DNA of 50,668 nt from Granulicatella sp. WM01 (GCF_004570605.1 NZ_SPPB01000008.1:1-50668); one strand, 5' to 3'; shown: positions 36,340 through 47,666, counted from the first letter of the stretch. Translations and numbers: made by a program. The notes: a model not told the origin generated them from the letters alone.

Positions 36340-38988
36340 TTACGCATTCATAGCTTTTAAATCTAGTATTCTTTGCTCAACTGTTTCTAATTGTATCTTG
36401 TAGTCCTCTCCTTTTTGACGTTCAGCTTCAATAACTTGTTGAGGTGCTTTAGCCACAAATCCTTGATTCGCCAATTTAGCGTCAACACGTAGCACTTCTT
36501 TTTCTAATTTTTCCTTTTCTTTCTCTAAACGTTTAATTTCATCAGCAACATTAATTAATCCTGCAAGTGGCAATATAATTTCTGCTCCTGATATAACAGA
36601 ACTCATCACTTCTCCTCGAGGAAGCACACTTGTACTAATCGTTAATTCAGACGGATTACAAAAGCGAACAATATAGTCTTGATTAGCAAGTAATAAATCA
36701 GCTAATTGCTGTGTTCCTGTTTTAATAAACATAGGTACTTGTTTAGATAATGGTGTATTCACTTCATGGCGAATATTCCGCACACTACGAATAATCTCAA
36801 TTAATTTATCCATACTTTCTAAAGCTGTTTCGTCGCTCAATGTTCCATCAACACTTGGATATTCTGCAACGACAATAGATTGGTTTGGATACATATTTTG
36901 CCAAATTTCTTCTGTAACAAATGGCATAATAGGATGCAATAGACGTAAAATATTATCTAAAACATATAATAAAATACTACGTGTTGTCTGTTTGGCACTA
37001 TTATCTTGTCCATTCAAAATTTCTTTAGACATTTCAATATACCAATCACAAAAATCATCCCAAATAAAATTATACAGTTGTCTACCAGCTTCACCGAATT
37101 CAAATTTTTCAAATAATTGGCTGACTTGCTCAATCGTTTGATTTAAACGTGTTAAAATCCAACGATCTGCTAAAGTTTTTTGACCTGATAAATCAATGTT
37201 ACCCATATCTATATCGCCAACGTTCATAAATACATAGCGGCTTGCATTCCAAATTTTATTAATGAAATTCCATGAAGCTTCAACTTTTTCATCAATATAA
37301 CGGACATCTTGACCTGGAGCTGAACCGTTTAACAAGAACCAACGCAATGCATCTACTCCATATTGCTCAATAACGTCCATTGGGTCAATTCCATTTCCAA
37401 GAGATTTACTCATTTTCAACCCATTTTTATCACGAATTAGCCCATGAATTAATGCATTACTAAAAGGTTTTTGACCAGTAAATTCTAAACTTTGGAAAAT
37501 CATACGGCTAACCCAAAATGGAATAATATCATATCCTGTAACTAATGTACTTGTTGGGAAATATCTATTGAAATCGGCACTATCTTTATCAGGCCAACCC
37601 ATTGTTGAAAATGGCCATAACGCTGAACTAAACCATGTATCGAGTACATCTTCATCTTGTACCCAGTTTTCACTATCACTTGGCTCTTCCATACCAACAT
37701 ACATATCATTTGTTTCTTTGTGATACCATGCAGGGATTTGGTGTCCCCACCATAACTGACGAGAAATTACCCAATCATGTACATTTTCCATCCATGTTAA
37801 ATATGTTTGTTCAAAACGTGGTGGATAAAACTCAACACGTTCTTGTGTTGCTTGTGCTTCAATTGCTTGCTTGGCTAAACTTTCCATTTTTACAAACCAT
37901 TGTGTTGATAAACGTGGTTCTACAACAACACCTGTACGCTCTGAATGGCCAACACTATGCACAATAGGAACCATATCTTCTAATAATCCAGCTTCTTTTG
38001 CATCTTGAATAAATAACTTCCGTGCTTCGTAGCGATCTAAATTATGATATTTTTCTGGTACACGGTATGTACTTGCCATAGTCCCATCTAGGTTCATAAT
38101 AATATCTTGTTTAATCTGATGGCGTAATCCGACTTCAAAATCATTAGGATCATGTGCAGGTGTAATTTTCACGCACCCAGAACCTTTTTCCATATCAACA
38201 TACTCGTCAGCAATAACTGGAATTCTATATCCTGTTAGTGGTACTATAACATGTTGACCAATCAAATGCGTATAACGTTCATCTTCAGGATGCACCGCAA
38301 TAGCACCATCTCCAAACATTGTTTCTGGGCGTGTTGTCATAATGGTTAAATAGTTTCCACTGTTATCATCAAACATATATTTAAAATAATGCTCATACCC
38401 TTGAATGTCTTTATGGATCACTTCAATATCTGATAAAGCTGTTTTTGCAGCTGGATCCCAGTTGATGATATATTCCCCACGATAAATAATTCCTTTTTCA
38501 TACAAAGACACGAATACTTTGCGAACGGCTTGAGATAAGCCTTCGTCTAATGTAAAACGTTCACGGCTATAATCAACAGATATACCCATTTTTGCCCACT
38601 GTGAACGAATAGTCTGTGCATACTCCTCTTTCCATTCCCATGTTTTTTCAAGAAATTTCTCACGACCTAAATCATAACGTGATATGCCCTCACCACGTAG
38701 TTTTTCTTCTACTTTTGCTTGAGTAGCAATGCCAGCATGATCCATTCCTGGAAGCCATAATGTATCGTATCCTTGCATTCTCTTTTGACGAATAATTGCA
38801 TCTTGCAATGTCACGTCCCAAGCGTGACCTAAGTGTAATTTTCCAGTTACATTTGGTGGTGGAATAACAATTGAATACGGTTTTGCATCTGGATTAGCAT
38901 TTGGCTTAAACACACCCATTTCTATCCATTTTTCATACTTTCCTTGTTCTACCTCTTTTGAATTATATTTCGTTGACAATGTTGTCAT
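36340..38988 (-). CDS. valS: Valyl-tRNA synthetase
   Basis: 882 residues from the ATG at 38988, 7 bases after AGGA; another ATG two codons earlier is too close to the site. Class I motifs are present: [14 protein letters not shown] near residue 50 (HIGH) and [14 protein letters not shown] (KMSKS). The editing domain ([22 protein letters not shown]), WWGHQIPAW, and the C-terminal coiled-coil arm ([28 protein letters not shown]) complete the protein. It charges tRNA-Val. It follows an acetyltransferase gene by about 50 bp, and the pair lies behind a T-box leader with a valine specifier. Confidence 0.98.
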   Translation of the reverse strand: MTTLSTKYNSKEVEQGKYEKWIEMGVFKPNANPDAKPYSIVIPPPNVTGKLHLGHAWDVTLQDAIIRQKRMQGYDTLWLPGMDHAGIATQAKVEEKLRGEGISRYDLGREKFLEKTWEWKEEYAQTIRSQWAKMGISVDYSRERFTLDEGLSQAVRKVFVSLYEKGIIYRGEYIINWDPAAKTALSDIEVIHKDIQGYEHYFKYMFDDNSGNYLTIMTTRPETMFGDGAIAVHPEDERYTHLIGQHVIVPLTGYRIPVIADEYVDMEKGSGCVKITPAHDPNDFEVGLRHQIKQDIIMNLDGTMASTYRVPEKYHNLDRYEARKLFIQDAKEAGLLEDMVPIVHSVGHSERTGVVVEPRLSTQWFVKMESLAKQAIEAQATQERVEFYPPRFEQTYLTWMENVHDWVISRQLWWGHQIPAWYHKETNDMYVGMEEPSDSENWVQDEDVLDTWFSSALWPFSTMGWPDKDSADFNRYFPTSTLVTGYDIIPFWVSRMIFQSLEFTGQKPFSNALIHGLIRDKNGLKMSKSLGNGIDPMDVIEQYGVDALRWFLLNGSAPGQDVRYIDEKVEASWNFINKIWNASRYVFMNVGDIDMGNIDLSGQKTLADRWILTRLNQTIEQVSQLFEKFEFGEAGRQLYNFIWDDFCDWYIEMSKEILNGQDNSAKQTTRSILLYVLDNILRLLHPIMPFVTEEIWQNMYPNQSIVVAEYPSVDGTLSDETALESMDKLIEIIRSVRNIRHEVNTPLSKQVPMFIKTGTQQLADLLLANQDYIVRFCNPSELTISTSVLPRGEVMSSVISGAEIILPLAGLINVADEIKRLEKEKEKLEKEVLRVDAKLANQGFVAKAPQQVIEAERQKGEDYKIQLETVEQRILDLKAMNA

Positions 38989-39041
38989 AAGCATTTCCTC
39001 ACATTCTTTGTATTTTCATTCTATATTTTATTCCACATTTA

Positions 39042-39632
39042 TTAAACACGAGAATTCTCTTCCCACTCTTTTCTTAACAAACCATACTGATACCCATCAT
39101 AATAACACCCATTCAAAACATAAACATCTCGGCAAATCCCCTCATAAATAAAGCCAAGTTTTTCGATAACTCGCTTACTTTGATGATTTAATGCATAATG
39201 AGATACTCCGATTTTATGAATATCCTTTAAAAGCATAAATGTCACATCAATTAATGCTCTAGCAGCCTCAACAACAATACCTTGTCCCCAGTAATCCGGA
39301 TGGAGTGCATATCCTAACTCTAAAATATGTTCTTGGTTACCATAACGACGATTAAAATCGACTGACCCAATGACAATATTATTCTCTTTTAATGTAATGC
39401 CGTATCCACTTGGAATCGTTGATTCTTTTGTTTTTTTATGTAAAAAATTTATAAAATCAATACTATCTTGAACAGTCTTTGCAGGAATAAATCCCGCCGG
39501 ATTGGCAACACATTCTAAATGAGCATAAGCAAAGATGTCTGTAGCATCGTCTACTGTTCTTTGTCTTAAAATTAAACGTTTTGTTTCAACAGTAGGCAAC
39601 ATATTATCTTTAAATTCATCTAATATTTTCAT
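39042..39632 (-). CDS. GNAT-family N-acetyltransferase (RimJ/RimL-like)
   Basis: 196 residues with a good AAGGAG site. The N-terminal ETKRLILRQRTVDDATDIFAYA is the RimJ/RimL-type entry strand. The acetyl-CoA loop lies in LHPDYWGQGIVVEAARALIDV, and the Asn near HYALNHQSKRVIEKLGFIYEG is the usual tyrosine/asparagine end of the site. Members acetylate N-termini of ribosomal or other proteins or small amines; the target is unknown. It is the first gene behind the valine T-box and is followed by valS, so its expression should rise when tRNA-Val is uncharged. Confidence 0.88.
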   Translation of the reverse strand: MKILDEFKDNMLPTVETKRLILRQRTVDDATDIFAYAHLECVANPAGFIPAKTVQDSIDFINFLHKKTKESTIPSGYGITLKENNIVIGSVDFNRRYGNQEHILELGYALHPDYWGQGIVVEAARALIDVTFMLLKDIHKIGVSHYALNHQSKRVIEKLGFIYEGICRDVYVLNGCYYDGYQYGLLRKEWEENSRV

Positions 39633-39811
39633 TGTTTACTCCTTTCCAAGTATCTTTTTTTAATTTTTAATAGTTATCAATGTAAAAATTATTGGAAAAT
39701 CTAGGCACTAAACATGCAAATACCTCATATTAAATGTAATGATGAACATACAACTATCCTATATTGAATCTCTAACACTAGACAGCGACTGTTCCATATT
39801 AAATCTTTAAT

Positions 39812-40040
39812 TAAAAAGTCATCCTATCAGCTATTGCTAATAGGACGACTTTGCCGTGTTACCACCTAAATTTATCTCTACTAAGATACTCTTTGTTGTT
39901 AACGAAGATACTCTCCGAATAAACTTACTTTTAGTTCAGTCTATTATCTCATAAGCTACCTTCATGCCTTTGATGTAGATGATTTCACCATACTCATCCT
40001 CTCTATAACACTCAAAAGCACTACTCCTCTTAATCACCGT
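39812..40040 (-). promoter_or_regulatory. T-box riboswitch leader, valine specifier (GUA)
   Basis: Reading the minus strand, the leader carries AGGAGTAGTG near the stem I base, AGAGAG, a GATGA...GGTGAAA...TCATC distal hairpin, and ATGAAG-GTA-GC, where GTA at 39959-39957 sits where tyrS-type leaders have GAAC-UAC. The T-box itself, AGGTGGTAACACGGC (39853-39867), is nearly the textbook AGGTGGTACCGCG. A terminator follows (AAGTCGTCCTAT with ATAGGATGACTT, then T5). GUA is a valine codon and valS is the second gene downstream, so specifier and target agree. Uncharged tRNA-Val should stabilise the antiterminator. The alignment of the specifier is by eye. Confidence 0.9.
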
Positions 40041-40046
40041 AAACGC

Positions 40047-40075
40047 ATTATACCATGCTTGATATGATTTTTCAA
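40047..40075 (-). promoter_or_regulatory. Sigma-A promoter of the T-box transcript
   Basis: TTGAAA (40070-40075), a 17-bp spacer and a perfect TATAAT (40047-40052) on the minus strand, placing the transcript start near 40040, just before stem I of the T-box. Confidence 0.85.
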
Positions 40076-40339
40076 ATTGAAATGTAGTCTTCATTATAGT
40101 CTTATACTTCATAAAAAAATCTATTAGCATGACAACTATTTTTTATCGTTATCCTCATAAGGTTTCCAGTTACAATAGTTACTCAATATATTTATCTATA
40201 CTTGCTTAAACATTTTTTCAAACAAAAGCATAAAATTTTCTATACCATAACAAATTATCCAATATACCTTACTTGAAAGATTTAATAAATATATTATAAA
40301 TGTCATAAAATTGTGAAATATGTCAAGTTCTCTTTATAA

Positions 40340-41365
<1,026 letters not shown>

Positions 41366-41598
41366 TTATACATAGCTAAAATCAAACAACGTCTCAACTT
41401 GTTGAAACTCTTATAGTCTTTTCAATATAGTATAAATTTTTTTATGTATTTTATTTTTATGTCAAACAAGTATAATATATAATCTATATAAATTTTCATT
41501 ATCAAGCACTCTTAACTACTCATACAACTCATATTTAAGATACTAATATTTTATTTATACCAAACGTTTATTACTGAAAAGTATATCATATATTCTTG

Positions 41599-42714
41599 TT
41601 ATATCAAGTCCAATTTGACTTCCTCTATTTGTTGGCTTTGCAGATTAGAAATAGACACACCCATTAAGCGAATATTTTTATCCAAATGACCATAATCTTC
41701 CCAAAGTCCCATTGCCACACCAAATAAATCTTGATCACTACAAATCATTTCAGGAACTTTATGCTGACGTGTTACTGTTTCAAAATCTGTATACCTAACT
41801 TTTAGAGTCACAGTATTACCTTTAAGTCCAAATTTTTGTAAAGATTTTCCTAAAGTTTGTGTTAAATATCTAATGGCAATTTGCACTTCTTGACTTGTTG
41901 CTAATTCTGGAAAAAATGTATTTTCACGTCCAAGGGATTTCCTTTTTCTTTCAGCTTTCACTAAACTATTGTCAATTCCTCTTACTCGTTGCAATAACAA
42001 AAATCCTAATTTTCCAAAACGGTTTACCAATTCTCTTGAATCTACTTTTAAAATATCTTTTCCTTTATAAATACCATACGCATGCAATTTACTTACTGAT
42101 TTCTTTCCTACACCGTAAAATTTTTCAATAGGTAAATGTTCTAAAAAGTCTATTGCCTCATCTGGTGTAATAGTTGTTAATCCAGATGGTTTTTGGAAAT
42201 CACTTGCAATTTTTGCTAAAAATTTATTATACGATACCCCAGCTGAACAACTTAACTGTAGCTCTTTCCAAATATCTCGTTGAATACATTTAGCAACGTA
42301 TATTGCACTCTTATAACCCATTTTATTATGTGTCACGTCTAAATAAGCCTCATCTAATGACATAAACTCAATAATATCTGTGTAACGCTTAAAAATATGA
42401 CGAATTTGGTTTGAAATATCACGATAATAAGCTAAACGTGGAACAATAAAAATCCCTTTTGGACATAATTCATAGGCTTTTTTCGCACTCATAGCTGAAT
42501 GAATACCGAATACTCGTGCCTCATAACTACATGTTGACACAACACCACGCCCTTTAGTTTTTAAAGGATGGTGTGCCATAATCACAGGCTTTCCTTTCAA
42601 ATTCGGGTTATCTCTAATTTCTATTGCAGCAAAAAAAGCATCCATATCAATATGGATAATTTTACGAGATGTATGATATTGTAAATAATCAAATGTTAAA
42701 ATGCCAAACTCCAT
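41599..42714 (-). CDS. dinB: DNA polymerase IV (DinB)
   Basis: 371 residues of the Y family. Catalytic acidic residues are in IIHIDMDAFFAAIE and MSLDEAYLDVT. The VVSTCSYEARVFGIHSAM finger motif, GVSYNKFLAKIASDFQKPSGL, the HhH-containing GVGKKSVSKLHAYGI and the little-finger domain are all present. It carries out error-prone translesion synthesis. It has a strong promoter of its own, without a recognisable SOS box. Confidence 0.95.
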   Translation of the reverse strand: MEFGILTFDYLQYHTSRKIIHIDMDAFFAAIEIRDNPNLKGKPVIMAHHPLKTKGRGVVSTCSYEARVFGIHSAMSAKKAYELCPKGIFIVPRLAYYRDISNQIRHIFKRYTDIIEFMSLDEAYLDVTHNKMGYKSAIYVAKCIQRDIWKELQLSCSAGVSYNKFLAKIASDFQKPSGLTTITPDEAIDFLEHLPIEKFYGVGKKSVSKLHAYGIYKGKDILKVDSRELVNRFGKLGFLLLQRVRGIDNSLVKAERKRKSLGRENTFFPELATSQEVQIAIRYLTQTLGKSLQKFGLKGNTVTLKVRYTDFETVTRQHKVPEMICSDQDLFGVAMGLWEDYGHLDKNIRLMGVSISNLQSQQIEEVKLDLI

Positions 42715-42743
42715 ATCATCTAACCTTTACTCTTAATACCTTT

Positions 42744-42771
42744 ATCATATCATTTGTTTACTTTTTGTCAA
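42744..42771 (-). promoter_or_regulatory. Sigma-A promoter of dinB
   Basis: TTGACA (42766-42771), a 16-bp spacer and TATGAT (42744-42749) on the minus strand. An imperfect inverted repeat GTTGAC-N5-GTAAAC overlaps the -35 box; no GAAC-N4-GTTC type LexA site is seen. Confidence 0.75.
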
Positions 42772-42840
42772 CTTTTTTGCAAAATTTTTTATTAAACTAT
42801 AAAAATATCAGCTACTTATATCGTTATACCACATAAAGCA

Positions 42841-42870
42841 ATACGCTTATTAGATACCTAATAAGCGTGT
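42841..42870 (-). terminator. Probable terminator of the ykuJ-like gene
   Basis: ACGCTTATTA (42843-42852) pairs perfectly with TAATAAGCGT (42859-42868) around a 6-base loop just past the stop codon. The minus-strand T-run is weak (ATTGCTTTAT). Confidence 0.65.
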
Positions 42871-42874
42871 GTGA

Positions 42875-43108
42875 CTATGCATCTTGCAATAATTCAAAAA
42901 TTTCAATTGCAACTAAATCAATATCATCAAATTGGTAAGATTGGTTAGACCCACTCTCCTCCAATTCAAAATTTCCACTTTGGAAATCATAGCGAACAAT
43001 ACATTTTTCAACACCATCTTTTTCAAAACGGCGTACTTCTACTTCATTTGTTTCTTCTTTCATCGCTTCTAAACGGCGAATAATCGCTACTAATTGTGAT
43101 GGTTTCAT
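42875..43108 (-). CDS. ykuJ: YkuJ-family (DUF1797) protein
   Basis: 77 residues from the ATG at 43108; an in-frame GTG at 43120 lies inside the ribosome site AAGGAGTG. The sequence SQLVAIIRRLEAM, the central FEKDGVEKCIVRYD strand pair and the C-terminal YQFDDIDLVAIEIFELLQ match the small YkuJ/DUF1797 proteins of Bacilli. Function is unknown. It is a single-gene unit between dinB and the oxidoreductase gene. Confidence 0.88.
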   Translation of the reverse strand: MKPSQLVAIIRRLEAMKEETNEVEVRRFEKDGVEKCIVRYDFQSGNFELEESGSNQSYQFDDIDLVAIEIFELLQDA

Positions 43109-43198
43109 TTTTTCATTCACTCCTTGTCCATTAAACCATAATCAATTGATTACGAATTAATCATATTTTAACAGAAAATAAAATGAATAGATACCATT

Positions 43199-44056
43199 TT
43201 ATATTATTTTTATTAAACTTTGTGTACCACAATCTCCAAAACCTGCTTCAACAAGCTCTTTATATAAGGCTGCAGCCGTTTGTGTTCCCGGTAAATTCAG
43301 TCCCATTTTTTCTGCTTCATCTAAAGCAATACGCAAATCTTTTAAAAAATGCTTAGCATAAAAACCTGGAGAATAATCATCTACCAATACTCTAGGAGCA
43401 TAATTAGATAACGACCAATTTGCTCCACTGCCTGCACTAACCGTTTCTATAACAGAAGCCACATCTAGTCCAGCAGCTTTAGCATAGACTAATAATTCAG
43501 TCATTCCTGTCATTGTTCCAGCAATCATAATTTGATTTGCCATTTTAGTATGTTGCCCTGCTCCAGCTCCGCCTTGCCATTTTACTTTACTTGAAAAAAT
43601 TGACAATAGTGGAGAAATAGCATCAAAAATCTCTTTATGGCACCCAACCATTGTCGTTAGTGTTCCATTTTTTGCTCCAATATCCCCACCAGAAACAGGT
43701 GCATCACAAGCATAAGACTTATGCTCCAGAGCATGCTTTGCTATACGCTTAGCTAAAGAGGGTGTACTTGTTGTCAAATCAATCATTATTTTACCCTGAA
43801 TAGATGCTGAAAAAATACCATATTCACCAAAATAAACGTCTTCAACATCACTAGGATACCCTACCATAGTCATGACAATATCACTCGTTGCAGTTAATAA
43901 AGCTGGAGAATTTTCCCACTTAGCTCCTAGTTGTAGTACATCTTGTGCTTTATTTTTTGTTCGTGTATAAACTGATACCTCATATCCTGCTTGTAATAAA
44001 TGTTTGACAATAGAGCTCCCCATAACTCCAACACCAATAAAACCTATTTTTTGCAT
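43199..44056 (-). CDS. NAD(P)-dependent beta-hydroxyacid dehydrogenase family oxidoreductase
   Basis: 285 residues from the ATG at 44056, 8 bases after AAGGAG. The N-terminal GFIGVGVMGSSIVKHLL is the dinucleotide motif of the 3-hydroxyisobutyrate dehydrogenase family. The substrate motif DAPVSGGDIGAKNGTLTTMVG and the catalytic lysine region GAGQHTKMANQIMIAG are complete, followed by the helical C-terminal domain. It could be a 2-hydroxy-3-oxopropionate reductase (GarR-like), 3-hydroxyisobutyrate dehydrogenase or another member; the substrate cannot be fixed. It lies 68 bp after oppF and may or may not be in that transcript. Confidence 0.88.
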   Translation of the reverse strand: MQKIGFIGVGVMGSSIVKHLLQAGYEVSVYTRTKNKAQDVLQLGAKWENSPALLTATSDIVMTMVGYPSDVEDVYFGEYGIFSASIQGKIMIDLTTSTPSLAKRIAKHALEHKSYACDAPVSGGDIGAKNGTLTTMVGCHKEIFDAISPLLSIFSSKVKWQGGAGAGQHTKMANQIMIAGTMTGMTELLVYAKAAGLDVASVIETVSAGSGANWSLSNYAPRVLVDDYSPGFYAKHFLKDLRIALDEAEKMGLNLPGTQTAAALYKELVEAGFGDCGTQSLIKII

Positions 44057-44124
44057 ACTTTCCACTCCTTAAACGTCTATAATAAACATTAGTATACATC
44101 TTAAACACTATTTAAACAAAATAT

Positions 44125-45006
44125 TTATAATTCTTTTCTAACAAAGTGATTAGGTTCCACTTCAATCCATTCGAAAGTTTCACTTAATTGAATAGAGATA
44201 TCTTGAGTAAATAAACGATTTTGTAATTGTAGTCTTGCTTGAGTCGGATTGATTTCTAAAGATGCTTGTAGCAATTTTTTCGTATACTCATGTTGAGGAT
44301 TAGAAAATAATTGATGTGTTGGTGCCAATTCAATTAAATGCCCTTGATACATTACCGCAATGCGATCACATAAATGTTTAACTACTGCCAAATTGTGAGA
44401 AATAAATAAGTAGGATAATGATAATTCTTTCTTTAATTGATTTAACAAGTCAATAATTTGTGCTTGAATAGACACATCTAAAGCCGACGTTGGTTCATCA
44501 CATACAATAAAATGTGGCAATGAAACGACTGCACGGGCAATCCCTATTCTTTGCCGCTGTCCACCACTAAAATGTTGAGGTAATTTATAGACATCATCAC
44601 CCATAATGCCTACTCTTGCCAACATATCAATGGCTTTATTTTGGGCTAACATTTTGTCATCTATATGGCGTAAAGGTTCCATAACTAATTCTAAAGCACT
44701 CATTTTAGGATTTAATGCTGAATAAGGATCTTGAAAAATAATTTGACGTTTTAATGGAATTTCTTCTTTTTTATCATTATGCATAGGATAAATATGCATC
44801 TTGCCCTCGCTCATTTGTTCAAATCCTAAAATAATTTTTCCAAGTGTCGATTTCCCACTCCCTGACTCACCTACTAAACCTAAAGTTTCCCCTGAAAAAA
44901 TGGAAAGATTAATATGATTTAATGCACGTGTTGTATGCTTAACACCTTTATAATCTTTTTTATGATAGACTTTGCTAACATCAGTTAACGTGAGTAATGG
45001 TTTCAT
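44125..45006 (-). CDS. oppF: Oligopeptide ABC transporter ATPase OppF
   Basis: 293 residues from the ATG at 45006, 5 bases after GGAGGG; a much longer frame to 45039 has no site. Walker A is GESGSGKST, the signature is HFSGGQRQRIGIAR and Walker B is FIVCDEPTSALD. The OppF/DppF C-terminal tail (HLIELAPTHQLFSNPQHEYTKKLL) is typical. It energises peptide import as a heterodimer with OppD. It overlaps oppD by 26 bases. The last gene of the importer proper. Confidence 0.93.
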   Translation of the reverse strand: MKPLLTLTDVSKVYHKKDYKGVKHTTRALNHINLSIFSGETLGLVGESGSGKSTLGKIILGFEQMSEGKMHIYPMHNDKKEEIPLKRQIIFQDPYSALNPKMSALELVMEPLRHIDDKMLAQNKAIDMLARVGIMGDDVYKLPQHFSGGQRQRIGIARAVVSLPHFIVCDEPTSALDVSIQAQIIDLLNQLKKELSLSYLFISHNLAVVKHLCDRIAVMYQGHLIELAPTHQLFSNPQHEYTKKLLQASLEINPTQARLQLQNRLFTQDISIQLSETFEWIEVEPNHFVRKEL

Positions 45007-45853
45007 CATTTCCCTCCATTCTGAGCTTGTGTGTATCACTTAAATGAACAAGTTCACCTTTCTGGGATGAAATAGGCACTTGTGACTGGCTCATATCAAA
45101 TTTTGCTAAAGATAATAATTTTTGAGTGTATGGATGACTAGCATGTTCAAAAATATCTAAAACTGTTCCTTCTTCAACAACTTGTCCTTGGTACATCACA
45201 ATAACATAATCACACATACTAGCAATAACGCCAAAATCATGGCTAACTAATACAACGCTTAGTTCCATCTCCTGTTTTAACTGTGCAATTAAAGATAAAA
45301 TTTGTAATTGAATAGTCACATCAAGAGCAGTTGTTGGCTCATCGGCAATCAGTACTTCTGGTTGTGATAATAAAGCCATTGCAATCATTACTCTTTGCCG
45401 CATACCACCAGACAACTCAAATGGAAATTGTTCCATTCTCAATTTTGCTTGTGTAATACCTACTTTTTCTAACATCTGTATAGCAGATTGATATGCTTCT
45501 TTTTTAGACATTCCATGATAACGTTGACTAATCTCTATTAAATGGTAACCTATCGTTCGTAATGGGTTAAGCGATGTCATAGGATCTTGAAAAATCATAG
45601 AAATAGGAAGACTTTCCTTACTATTGACTGGTCGACCATGACATGTAAACTCTGATTTAGACATACTTAAATTATTTGGTAAAATGCCCATGATACTCTT
45701 CATTGTTAAACTTTTTCCACTCCCAGACTCACCAACAATACCAACAACAGATCCTTTAGGAATGGCTAAAGACACATCATTAACCAGTATACGATTAGTT
45801 TTTTTTGATTTAATCGTTAAATTTTTTAGCACAATACTCATCTCATTTGTCAT
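44981..45853 (-). CDS. oppD: Oligopeptide ABC transporter ATPase OppD
   Basis: 290 residues. Walker A is GESGSGKSLTM, the signature is ELSGGMRQRVMIAMAL and Walker B is VLIADEPTTALD. The sequence EEGTVLDIFEHASHPYTQKLL is the usual OppD/DppD regulatory tail. Its start overlaps the oppC stop by 11 bases (ATGACAAATGA), which indicates coupled translation. Confidence 0.93.
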   Translation of the reverse strand: MTNEMSIVLKNLTIKSKKTNRILVNDVSLAIPKGSVVGIVGESGSGKSLTMKSIMGILPNNLSMSKSEFTCHGRPVNSKESLPISMIFQDPMTSLNPLRTIGYHLIEISQRYHGMSKKEAYQSAIQMLEKVGITQAKLRMEQFPFELSGGMRQRVMIAMALLSQPEVLIADEPTTALDVTIQLQILSLIAQLKQEMELSVVLVSHDFGVIASMCDYVIVMYQGQVVEEGTVLDIFEHASHPYTQKLLSLAKFDMSQSQVPISSQKGELVHLSDTHKLRMEGNDETITHVN

Positions 45854-46679
45854 ACGCTTCCTCCAATGTTTCCTTTAACGCATCTCCTAAATTATTGAAT
45901 GCATAAATAGTCAATGCAATAAATAAACCAGGAATAATTGCCATGTATGGTGCTCTTTGTAAACTACTTTGAGCATTTTGCAATAAACTGCCCCAGGATG
46001 CCATAGGTTGTTGTATTCCCATTCCTAAAAAACTAAGTGCTGATTCTGTCATAATAGCACCAGACATACTTGTTGTTGCGGCAACTAACATTGTAGGAAC
46101 AATAAATGGAAAAATATGTTTTTTAATAATAAACAACGGTTTTTCCCCTATAAATTTAGCGTAATACACATATTCACGCTCCTTAATAGCCATCGTTTCT
46201 GCTCGCATTAAACGTGCAGCATTCATCCAAGAAAAACCACCTATCACAATAATAATAGTGCTTAATCCCGGTTTGAAAAAGACACTTAAAACAATAACAA
46301 GCACAAGCCAAGGAATTGAAGATAACACATCTAATACACGCATTAATATAGCATCAATCAATCCTCCAAAATATCCAGAAACAACGCCAATAACAACTCC
46401 TATCGTTGTCGCTGTTATCATAGATAACACACCAACTAATAAAGAAATTCTCCCACCATACAAGACACGAATAAAATAATCTCTTCCTACTTCATCTGTA
46501 CCAAATAAATACTGTAAACTAGGTCCTTTAGATAGTTGAGATACATTCGTCTTTGTCGGATCAATAGGTAATATTGGAGCAATTAATGCTAAACCAACAA
46601 CTAAAACAATAAATAGAAAAGAAAATGTATATAATGGCGATGAAAAAATCACTCGCTTAAATTTTTTTAAAAAGACCAT
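45843..46679 (-). CDS. oppC: Oligopeptide ABC transporter permease OppC
   Basis: 278 residues. An N-terminal cytosolic stretch and first membrane segment (TFSFLFIVLVVGLALIAP) are followed by LFGTDEVGRDYFIRVLYGGR, a signature of this family, and the permease core with five more segments. The EAA loop is RAETMAIKEREYVYYAKFIG. It forms the membrane channel with OppB. It starts 2 bp after the oppB stop. Confidence 0.93.
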   Translation of the reverse strand: MVFLKKFKRVIFSSPLYTFSFLFIVLVVGLALIAPILPIDPTKTNVSQLSKGPSLQYLFGTDEVGRDYFIRVLYGGRISLLVGVLSMITATTIGVVIGVVSGYFGGLIDAILMRVLDVLSSIPWLVLVIVLSVFFKPGLSTIIIVIGGFSWMNAARLMRAETMAIKEREYVYYAKFIGEKPLFIIKKHIFPFIVPTMLVAATTSMSGAIMTESALSFLGMGIQQPMASWGSLLQNAQSSLQRAPYMAIIPGLFIALTIYAFNNLGDALKETLEEAYDK

Positions 46680-46681
46680 AG

Positions 46682-47638
46682 TTATCTCCCTTCTCTTCTA
46701 ATCCGTGGATCAACAATAAAATATAGAATATCTGCTAATAAATTTCCTAAAATAACCAATGTAGAGGATAAAAGCATGACCGCCATAATAACAGGATAAT
46801 CTAATCCTCTTGTTGCTGTCATTAAATAAGGTCCTACACCCGGCCAAGAAAAAACCGTTTCTGTAATAATGGCACCAGTTACCATCATAGGCAATGCTAG
46901 TCCTAATTGTGTCACAACTGGAATCATTACATGACGACTAATATGTTTTGCAAATATTGTAAATTTGGACGCTTGATAAGCTTTTTGCACACTCACATAA
47001 TCTTGAGTAAGTTGTTGCATAGCTGAAGCTCTGACATAACGTAATAACCTTGGAAAAAAATTAACCGTCAATGTTAAATATGGCATAACAAAATGAGATA
47101 GAAAATTTCCAAAGGTTCTCTCCTGTCCAACGGTGTACATGCCTACAATTTCAAATATATTTAATTGGTACCCTAAAATATAAATCAAAATCATGGCAAA
47201 CCAAAAGGTCGGAATGGCAATACCAAAAGAAGCGATACCATCTATTAATTTATCAATCCATGTCCCTTTATAAGCAGAAGCAACTAATCCTAAAATAATC
47301 GCTAATAAAATAGCCGTTAAATAAGCCGGAATAACAAGAATCATTGTATTAGGAATTCTTGTTAATAATTCAGGTAAAACACTTTGTTGAGTCACTAATG
47401 ATTTTCCAAAATTTCCTGCCACAATATTTTGCAGCCACGCAAAATATTGCACTAAAAATGGTTGATTTAATCCACTTTTCTCACGTAATAAGTCGATTTG
47501 CTCTTGTGTCATATTTGGTGTAGTCATAGAATCCACCACATCAAAGGGAGCAATGTAAATTAAAGAAAATACAATAAACGAAATGAGTAACAACATTGGA
47601 ATAACTTGTAAAATGCGTTTAATAATATATTTAAGCAT
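46682..47638 (-). CDS. oppB: Oligopeptide ABC transporter permease OppB
   Basis: 318 residues with the OppB/DppB pattern: N-terminal segment (ILQVIPMLLLISFIVFSLIYIAP), the extracellular LREKSGLNQPFLVQYFAWL, and five further membrane segments, with the EAA loop RYVRASAMQQLTQDYVSVQKA. It follows the binding-protein gene after a 62-bp gap that contains a strong hairpin, and has a GGAGGAA site. Confidence 0.93.
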   Translation of the reverse strand: MLKYIIKRILQVIPMLLLISFIVFSLIYIAPFDVVDSMTTPNMTQEQIDLLREKSGLNQPFLVQYFAWLQNIVAGNFGKSLVTQQSVLPELLTRIPNTMILVIPAYLTAILLAIILGLVASAYKGTWIDKLIDGIASFGIAIPTFWFAMILIYILGYQLNIFEIVGMYTVGQERTFGNFLSHFVMPYLTLTVNFFPRLLRYVRASAMQQLTQDYVSVQKAYQASKFTIFAKHISRHVMIPVVTQLGLALPMMVTGAIITETVFSWPGVGPYLMTATRGLDYPVIMAVMLLSSTLVILGNLLADILYFIVDPRIRREGR

Positions 47639-47666
47639 AGTTCCTCCTTTTCTAGCGTATTGACAT

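Noticed and set aside
39936-40130. 64-codon minus-strand reading frame
   Set aside because: It spans the consensus promoter and stem I of the T-box leader. The sequence is explained by RNA structure and has no ribosome site.
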